Part shown: positions 33,215 to 37,869 of the stretch, piece after piece
Layout: the number at the start of each line of letters is the position of its first letter
How positions within the stretch are numbered: position 1 is the stretch's first letter
Assembly: GCA_964612675.1 (NCBI GenBank)
Contig: CAZTDD010000065.1
Coordinates: forward strand, 1 to 37,869
Source of the DNA: CAZTDD01 sp964612675
Lineage (GTDB): Bacteria > Hinthialibacterota > Hinthialibacteria > Hinthialibacterales > JAKPRU01
Direction of reading: 5' to 3'
Length of the DNA: 37,869 bases
Notes under the pieces: model-generated
What the model was told of the DNA's origin: nothing
What the model saw: only the letters and a program-made list of their open reading frames with translations
The model's database searches: none
Position numbers and translations under genes: made by a program

Positions 33215-35758
33215 GTGGTAACGGAGGAAACCAATATCCAAGGAGGCGAATCGCCCGTGCGGCGGATTCTACTCACATTGTTGTGGATTCAGCTTGCGGT
33301 GATTCTCTTCACCATTCCGGCGGGACGGATCGCATTTGAAGTCGCGGGCGAGCGGATCTCATTCGGCGGTGACGCGCATAAGTTATTCACGGCCTTTTTG
33401 ATAACGTGGGGTGCGTTGCTTCTTATCTCGGCTCGGCTTCAGATTCGAACAGGTGTCTTCTTCGCCCCGTTGCTTGGACTGACCCTTGTTTCCGCGTTCT
33501 CGTGTTCGATGGGTACCTACGGATACGAGGGACTCAAAGACACCGCGAAACTGGCACTTTGTACCGGCTTCTACGTGGCCTTGATCAATCTGCCCCTTCG
33601 GCAAGCGATATCGCGGACCCGCTGGAGTATCACCGCCTTTGTAATCGGGAATCTGTATCTTGGGCTTGTCGTGTTGTTTGAACTGGTGATCGGCGGCCAG
33701 TATCGAGCCGAGGGGACATTCGGGCATCCGAATCTCTTAGCGGCGTACGGTCTTTTGGGCCTGCCGATGCTACTGCTGCTCACACGATTATGCAGGGATT
33801 GGCGTAGCGCTGTGTTTGTTTTTTTCGTTGCGATTTTGTTGTTCATTTCGGTGCTTCTCACGTTTTCCCGTGCGGCGTACCTGGGGCTGCTTGTCTCCGG
33901 GTTCTGTATCTGGCGGATGGGTGGAAGGAAATCGCTTCCCCACCTGGTTCCTCTCCTCCTGGTTGGCCTACTTGCCGTACCGTTTATTGCGCGGCCCGCT
34001 GCACAGCGGTTTAAGGAGACTGTCCTAGATGTAGCCGCACCACGTCCCGAGTCGCGGCTCGTGATCTGGGAGCACGCTGTTCGGTATATTGTCCCCGCTA
34101 TGCCGCCGTGGGGGATTGGACCGGCGGACAGTTTCAAGGATCGCGTGGCCTATTTCGAGTCGTCGCGCACGGATCGTTCCCCTTATCCGCCTGTGAACCA
34201 CGCGCACAATTTGCTGTTTCACGTCTGGCTGACCTTCGGACTGCCCGGTATCCTTATGTTGATTTGGCTGGCGGTTCGGTTTGTTCGTTTCGTTCCGCCG
34301 GGCGCTCCCAGCGGCACATGGGGGAAATACGGTGAACATGCGTACTTCTTCGGTTCTATTCTGGGGTTCGCAGTCTTTACCTGCTTTGACACGCTGCTGT
34401 TCACTAGCAATGTAACCCCGGCAGTGGTGTTGTTTTTGGGAATGCTCGAACGATTGCGAGGCGAGCCGGAACCCTTTGTAGGCAAGGAGACTGCAGACCA
34501 TGTGCTGGCTATCCCTCCGACGCACGAACTGATCGCGCCGCGATCGGGGGCCTCGTTGCGTGTCCTTCACCTCTTTGGAACCTACCGTTACACAGGGCCT
34601 GCAGAGATGGCCCTACGTGTCTGTTCTCTATTGTCGCAGCGGGGGCACGACGTGATTTTTGCCTGTCCCGATGGGCCTCCGCGCTGGAGAATCTCGAGCC
34701 ACGGTTTGCAGACTGCAAGTCCGGAAGAACGCAAGACAAGGTCGCTGCGTCCGCTCTTATCGAAATACGGTTTACGCACCGACGAACAACTTCGCCTGAA
34801 CAGGCACTTGAATCTTCTTGACAATCGCTCCGATGTGAAAACCTTGCGGCGTATGATCGACGACGGCCGATGGGATATCATCCACGCGCATTTTCCTCAC
34901 GAGTTGTCGCTGGCATCGATGGCTGAGCGCCGCGCGGGGAAACAGTCTGCCCTGATTGCGAGTTGGTACAAAGGCAAAGCTCCTGCGGACAATCCTGTTA
35001 TGCGCCGGGTTTTCAGGACGGTCTCAGCGGTTCTATGTGTCTCCTCAGCGGTACGTGAACAGTTTGTTCGTAGTGGGCTGATCGACGCGGCGAATTGTTT
35101 TGTCCTTCCGGGAATGATTGACACAGAACGATTTCACCCGGCGCTGGACCGGAACGCGGCTCGCGAGCAAATGGGGATTCCACCGGATGCTCCGGTCGCC
35201 GGAATGATCTCACGTTTTCAACCATATCGGCGGCATGATCTGGCGGTCGAAGCGTGGTCGAAGGTAGTCGAGCGATTATCCGAGGTGCGATTGGTGTTGA
35301 TAGGGCGGGGCGAAAACGAAGAACGAATTCGCGATCTCGTACACCGCAAGGGACTCGACAAGTCTGTTGTTTTTGCAGGTTATCACACGGACGACTTCCC
35401 CGAGTATGTTGCGGCGCTGGATTTGCTGGTCTATTTGAGTCCCGGGTCGGATGGGACCTGCCGCACCGTTCTTGAAGCGATGGCCGTTGGCCGTCCTCCC
35501 GTTGTGGCCCCCATTGGGGCGCTTGTCGATCTGGTAGAACACAACAAAACCGGTGTGATCCTTTCAGACAGCAGCCCCGACGCGTTAGCGTCAGCGGTTA
35601 TCGAAACTCTTTCCTCACCGGAAAAACTCCAACGCATGGGAGAGGAAGGCAGGCGGCTTGTCGAGCGGAAACACACTCCCGACCAGATCGCTGAATTCAT
35701 TGAGCGAGTTTATTGGACAGCGATATCTTCCATCGGCGATCCAGAGCACCACGCGTAG
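33215..35758 (+). CDS. O-antigen ligase/polymerase-like membrane domain fused to a GT4 glycosyltransferase
   Basis: About 847 residues. The first ~440 are a Wzy_C/WaaL-like membrane domain with around ten helices; the large periplasmic loop carries the family motif as PVNHAHNLLFHVWLTFGLPG, and an Arg-rich loop TFSRAAYLGLL is present. After a short linker a complete GT4 enzyme begins (RVLHLFGTYRYTGPAEMAL) with VLPGMIDTERFHPALDR and a donor site SPGSDGTCRTVLEAMAVGRP, in which the first Glu of E-x7-E is Asp. Ligases join O-chains to lipid A-core in the periplasm while GT4 domains work in the cytosol, so the fusion couples opposite membrane faces. Starts: GTG 33215 (GGAGG six bases upstream) is preferred; GTG 33257 (AAGGAGG) is possible and starts closer to the first helix. 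The 3' end overlaps the convergent kinase gene by 49 bases. Confidence 0.88.
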   Translation: MVTEETNIQGGESPVRRILLTLLWIQLAVILFTIPAGRIAFEVAGERISFGGDAHKLFTAFLITWGALLLISARLQIRTGVFFAPLLGLTLVSAFSCSMGTYGYEGLKDTAKLALCTGFYVALINLPLRQAISRTRWSITAFVIGNLYLGLVVLFELVIGGQYRAEGTFGHPNLLAAYGLLGLPMLLLLTRLCRDWRSAVFVFFVAILLFISVLLTFSRAAYLGLLVSGFCIWRMGGRKSLPHLVPLLLVGLLAVPFIARPAAQRFKETVLDVAAPRPESRLVIWEHAVRYIVPAMPPWGIGPADSFKDRVAYFESSRTDRSPYPPVNHAHNLLFHVWLTFGLPGILMLIWLAVRFVRFVPPGAPSGTWGKYGEHAYFFGSILGFAVFTCFDTLLFTSNVTPAVVLFLGMLERLRGEPEPFVGKETADHVLAIPPTHELIAPRSGASLRVLHLFGTYRYTGPAEMALRVCSLLSQRGHDVIFACPDGPPRWRISSHGLQTASPEERKTRSLRPLLSKYGLRTDEQLRLNRHLNLLDNRSDVKTLRRMIDDGRWDIIHAHFPHELSLASMAERRAGKQSALIASWYKGKAPADNPVMRRVFRTVSAVLCVSSAVREQFVRSGLIDAANCFVLPGMIDTERFHPALDRNAAREQMGIPPDAPVAGMISRFQPYRRHDLAVEAWSKVVERLSEVRLVLIGRGENEERIRDLVHRKGLDKSVVFAGYHTDDFPEYVAALDLLVYLSPGSDGTCRTVLEAMAVGRPPVVAPIGALVDLVEHNKTGVILSDSSPDALASAVIETLSSPEKLQRMGEEGRRLVERKHTPDQIAEFIERVYWTAISSIGDPEHHA

Positions 35759-36423
35759 GCTTCGTAGAAGTTGCGCTCCCACTCGCGTTGCTCGGTGGCA
35801 CGGCGTCCCGATTGAATGATCTGATGGATGTTCTTCCGGCGGTGGTACGCAAGTAACCGTGGGAAAAACCGTCCGTCATCCACATCGATCACATACAATT
35901 CGTTTGACTCTTCGTGGAGCAGGAAGTTGCATAAATGCGCATCGGTATGAAAGAAACCAATCGAATGCATGGCTGCCAGTATTTCGCCGAGTCGAGTTGC
36001 CGCCATTGTTAACATGGATTGCTCTTCATCCGTTGACGATGAAGCGATCTTTAGAAGATCGCGGCCCGGAAGAAACTCCTGAACCACATAGCTCGCCTTT
36101 TGACCGAATGGAATAAGCGGTCTCACGACAGCGAGCGGTGCAGGAGCTGGAATATCATGCTTTCTGAGCTTCCCAAGGGTTCTTGCCTCGCGATATGCTT
36201 TGCAGCCGCGCAGCCATGACAACCATCGGGCACCGAACCGTCGGGCCAGGTACCTTTTGATAAACACGTTCGATTCGCCGTTCCACACAAATGCGAACCG
36301 GGATCGCGACTGCTTGATCACCTCCGCGCCTGACGCGCTCCATTCCTCGCAGCTATTCTCCCAGGGAAGGGATTCGATCCAGTCGAATTCATCGGTTAGC
36401 AGACGTGTGCGGTAATTCCTCAC
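35710..36423 (-). CDS. LPS kinase-like protein (Kdo/WaaP family)
   Basis: 237 residues with a protein-kinase-like fold as in Kdo kinase (KdkA) and heptose kinase (WaaP). The ATP-binding Lys is likely K56 (VFIKRYLARRFG), with a Glu in the following helix (YREARTLGKL). The catalytic loop FFHTDAHLCNFLL places the base at D161 and the Mg2+-binding Asn at N166. The metal-binding DFG equivalent is IDVDDGRFF (D180/D182). It would phosphorylate the inner core of LPS at the cytosolic face, matching the heptosyltransferase-like genes upstream. The start is a GTG with GGAG nine bases before it. The 3' end overlaps the convergent ligase/GT4 gene. Confidence 0.85.
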   Translation of the reverse strand: MRNYRTRLLTDEFDWIESLPWENSCEEWSASGAEVIKQSRSRFAFVWNGESNVFIKRYLARRFGARWLSWLRGCKAYREARTLGKLRKHDIPAPAPLAVVRPLIPFGQKASYVVQEFLPGRDLLKIASSSTDEEQSMLTMAATRLGEILAAMHSIGFFHTDAHLCNFLLHEESNELYVIDVDDGRFFPRLLAYHRRKNIHQIIQSGRRATEQREWERNFYEAYAWCSGSPMEDIAVQ

Positions 36424-36534
36424 AATTCAAAACTCCAAGGTTCTCCTCAGTGTTTGAAATGTTATCATAGCTGGAGATGGTATGAATAAGGCACAGCATT
36501 TTCCGATGTTTGTGCCCCTACGGAGGGAGTTCCA

Positions 36535-37419
36535 ATGTCTGCCGTTCAACGCTCTGCACTCGCCGGACAATGGTATCCGGCGAACCGCGCTTCCCTCGAA
36601 AGTGAAATCCGCGGATATATTGAAAATGCCCAAGTCCCCGCGACCAACGATGAGGTTGTCGCGGTAATGTCTCCTCACGCGGGGTACGCTTTCTCCGGGC
36701 CGGTGGCCGGATATTCGTTCAAAGCCCTTGAAGGGCAGCAGGTCGATACGGCCATCATTATCGCTGTATGTCACAGCGGCGCCGCCCGCGCTTCGATTCT
36801 GGACGCGGAAGCGTACGAGACCCCGCTGGGCCGGACAGATATCGATACCGAACTGGTACAAGAATGTATCCAGCGGATCCCATCGCTTTCGTATGTCGAA
36901 GCGGCACACGGGGGAATGATGGGCCGTGCGGAAAACTCGTCAGAACTTCAAGTTCCGTTCGTTCAGGTCGCCCTTCCGGGTTGCAAATTAGTCGAGATTC
37001 TGATCGGTGGGAAAGACCCCGGATTGTGCGCGGAGGTGGCGGACGGCCTAACGGCGATACTGAAAGAACATCCTGACAAACGAACTGTACTAATTGCGTC
37101 TTCGGATATGACGCATTATCCTCCATACGAGGACGCTTCGAGGATCGATCGTGCTGCGCTGGATGCGCTGGTCTCGATGGACGAGCAGCAGATACGCGAA
37201 CGATTGAAGGCGTTGGAGTCTGAGCCGGTTCGCGATTTGCACTGTGTGCTCTGTGGGGTCGGCGCCGTGCTCGTGACATTGCGGGCGGCAAAAGGACTCG
37301 GGGCGGATCGGGCGGAAATCCTTCGGTACCAGAATTCCGGGGACGCTTCATCTGGATCGCGAGAGGGAGTTGTCGGATACGGTTCCGTCGCGTTTTATCG
37401 TTCGGCAGAGAGTGCATAG
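36535..37419 (+). CDS. amrB: MEMO1-family protein (AmmeMemoRadiSam system protein B)
   Basis: 294 residues, full length for the family. The fold is that of class III extradiol dioxygenases. Key residues of MEMO1 are kept: H48 in SPHAGYAFSGPVAG, H80 in IIIAVCHSG, D191 and H194 in SSDMTHYPPYED, and C240 in CVLCGVGAV. In bacteria MEMO-like proteins are often linked to an AMMECR1 protein and a radical SAM protein (AmmeMemoRadiSam); neither partner lies within this window next to it, though one could lie beyond the right edge. The family usual EHSxExQxPF reads ENSSELQVPF here, so one histidine is replaced by Asn. The ATG follows GGAGGGAG. It is divergent from the kinase gene. Confidence 0.92.
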   Translation: MSAVQRSALAGQWYPANRASLESEIRGYIENAQVPATNDEVVAVMSPHAGYAFSGPVAGYSFKALEGQQVDTAIIIAVCHSGAARASILDAEAYETPLGRTDIDTELVQECIQRIPSLSYVEAAHGGMMGRAENSSELQVPFVQVALPGCKLVEILIGGKDPGLCAEVADGLTAILKEHPDKRTVLIASSDMTHYPPYEDASRIDRAALDALVSMDEQQIRERLKALESEPVRDLHCVLCGVGAVLVTLRAAKGLGADRAEILRYQNSGDASSGSREGVVGYGSVAFYRSAESA

Positions 37420-37426
37420 CTCGCTC

Positions 37427-37512
37427 CAGGGGAGGGCGAATCTCCAGGGAGGAGCGAATCTCAGGGGAGGGCGAATCTCAGGGGAGGGCGAATCTCAGGG
37501 GAGGGCGAATCT
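37427..37512. repeat. Tandem array of 17-base units (CAGGGGAGGGCGAATCT)
   Basis: Five units: 37427-37443, 37445-37461 (with two changes), 37462-37478, 37479-37495 and 37496-37512. A single extra C separates the first two. The core GGGAGGGCGAA is shared with the arms of the inverted repeat at 13512-13582. The remaining 350 bases to the window edge contain repeat copy 3 and no supported gene. Confidence 0.85.
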
Positions 37513-37593
37513 CCAGATGAGCCGTTCTCTCTTTGATACCGACGACTCAGCGGGCGGGACGGTCTTGAAACCAGCGAGTGGTTGGAAAAGACC

Positions 37594-37654
37594 TTCTCTC
37601 CCAAGAGGGATACGCTTGCGTGGGCGCAGTGGAGCGAGATATAGAGGGGGTTGA
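37594..37654 (-). repeat. Intergenic repeat, copy 3 (expanded)
   Basis: Read on the minus strand: CAACCCCCTCTATATCTC, then about 25 extra bases, then TCCCTCTTGGGAGAGAAGG. Both outer blocks match copy 1 at 12024-12061, so this copy seems to have a longer centre or an insertion. Confidence 0.5.
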
Positions 37655-37869
37655 GAATAGTACACTTATCAACCCCACCCGAACCCTTCTCAGTCTGACG
37701 GGTTCGCAAAAAGTCGAAAGTTGGCATCGGAAGTTCCCTCTCCCCCGGGTGAGGGGCTATCATTGCATTGGATTCGCGTATTATGATTATCTTGTGTATT
37801 CGCCAGAGACAGCAAATGAATCAGCGGCAAAGGGTTTGGATGATGACAGGGGGCTGTCACATACAAAGG

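Noticed and set aside
37427..37512. CRISPR array
   Set aside because: Units are 17 bases and directly adjacent without unique spacers; it is a simple tandem repeat and no cas gene is present.
37816..37869. An ATG followed by 18 open codons to the right edge
   Set aside because: Too short to judge, no Shine-Dalgarno sequence before it and no recognisable protein start; it could still be the start of a gene beyond the window.

Overview
The window looks like chromosomal DNA from an uncultured Gram-negative bacterium. It has roughly balanced base composition, lipopolysaccharide-type glycosyltransferases, a lipoprotein, Tat signals, and several one-off prepilin-like proteins with an almost identical N-terminus (FTLIELLIVVAIIGILAA). 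That prepilin pattern, Cys-containing GT9 transferases and a GHL-type glycosidase recall candidate phyla such as Sumerlaeota, Hydrogenedentota or Planctomycetota. This placement is an inference; no rRNA or tRNA gene was seen.

Left part (1-11930, all minus strand, so read right to left): an accessory gene block that looks like an uncharacterised RiPP-like system. A candidate promoter (11884-11912) precedes two radical SAM/SPASM enzymes. The second is coupled by a TAATG overlap to an unusual 259-residue protein carrying a PqqD-like recognition domain, a YxxPxIxxxG leader-type motif, a Tat-like signal with an AxA cleavage site, and a core of eight tandem C-x(1-3)-G-x-x-P units plus a partial ninth (10 Cys). 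Two giant membrane-anchored proteins with repeated carboxypeptidase-regulatory-like folds follow. Between them lies a 48-codon ORF (5547-5693) that repeats the first units of the same core. A GT4 and a GT9 glycosyltransferase and the start of another coupled gene end the block.

Middle (12000-26960): a lone ParB-family protein; a repeat-rich intergenic region (12990-13689); a B12-type radical SAM protein; prfB with an intact +1 programmed frameshift site; a secreted glycosidase-like protein; two prepilin-like genes; an Rpn-type nuclease; a Tat-exported fucose-isomerase-like protein; a small lipoprotein; a NUDIX hydrolase; a DUF4438-type protein; a third prepilin-like gene with a good promoter; an EF-P whose modified lysine is replaced by arginine; and a SpoU/TrmH methyltransferase.

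Right part (26957-36423): a cell-surface polysaccharide/LPS cluster. Four minus-strand genes (GT4, GT9, GT4 and a membrane protein with a propeller-like tail) overlap each other by one or four bases, with a further GT4 upstream. Facing away is an O-antigen-ligase/GT4 fusion, and converging on that is a Kdo/WaaP-type kinase. A MEMO1-family gene and two intergenic repeat blocks close the window.

In the left block the likely sequence of events (inference) is: the in-cis PqqD-like domain recruits the radical SAM enzymes to the Cys-Gly-Pro repeats, the product is exported through Tat and released, and the large Ig-like-fold anchored proteins act outside the membrane. Three copies of a CAACCCCCTC...TCTTGGG intergenic repeat, together with a GGGAGGGCGAA element found as a hairpin and as a tandem array, mark the intergenic DNA.
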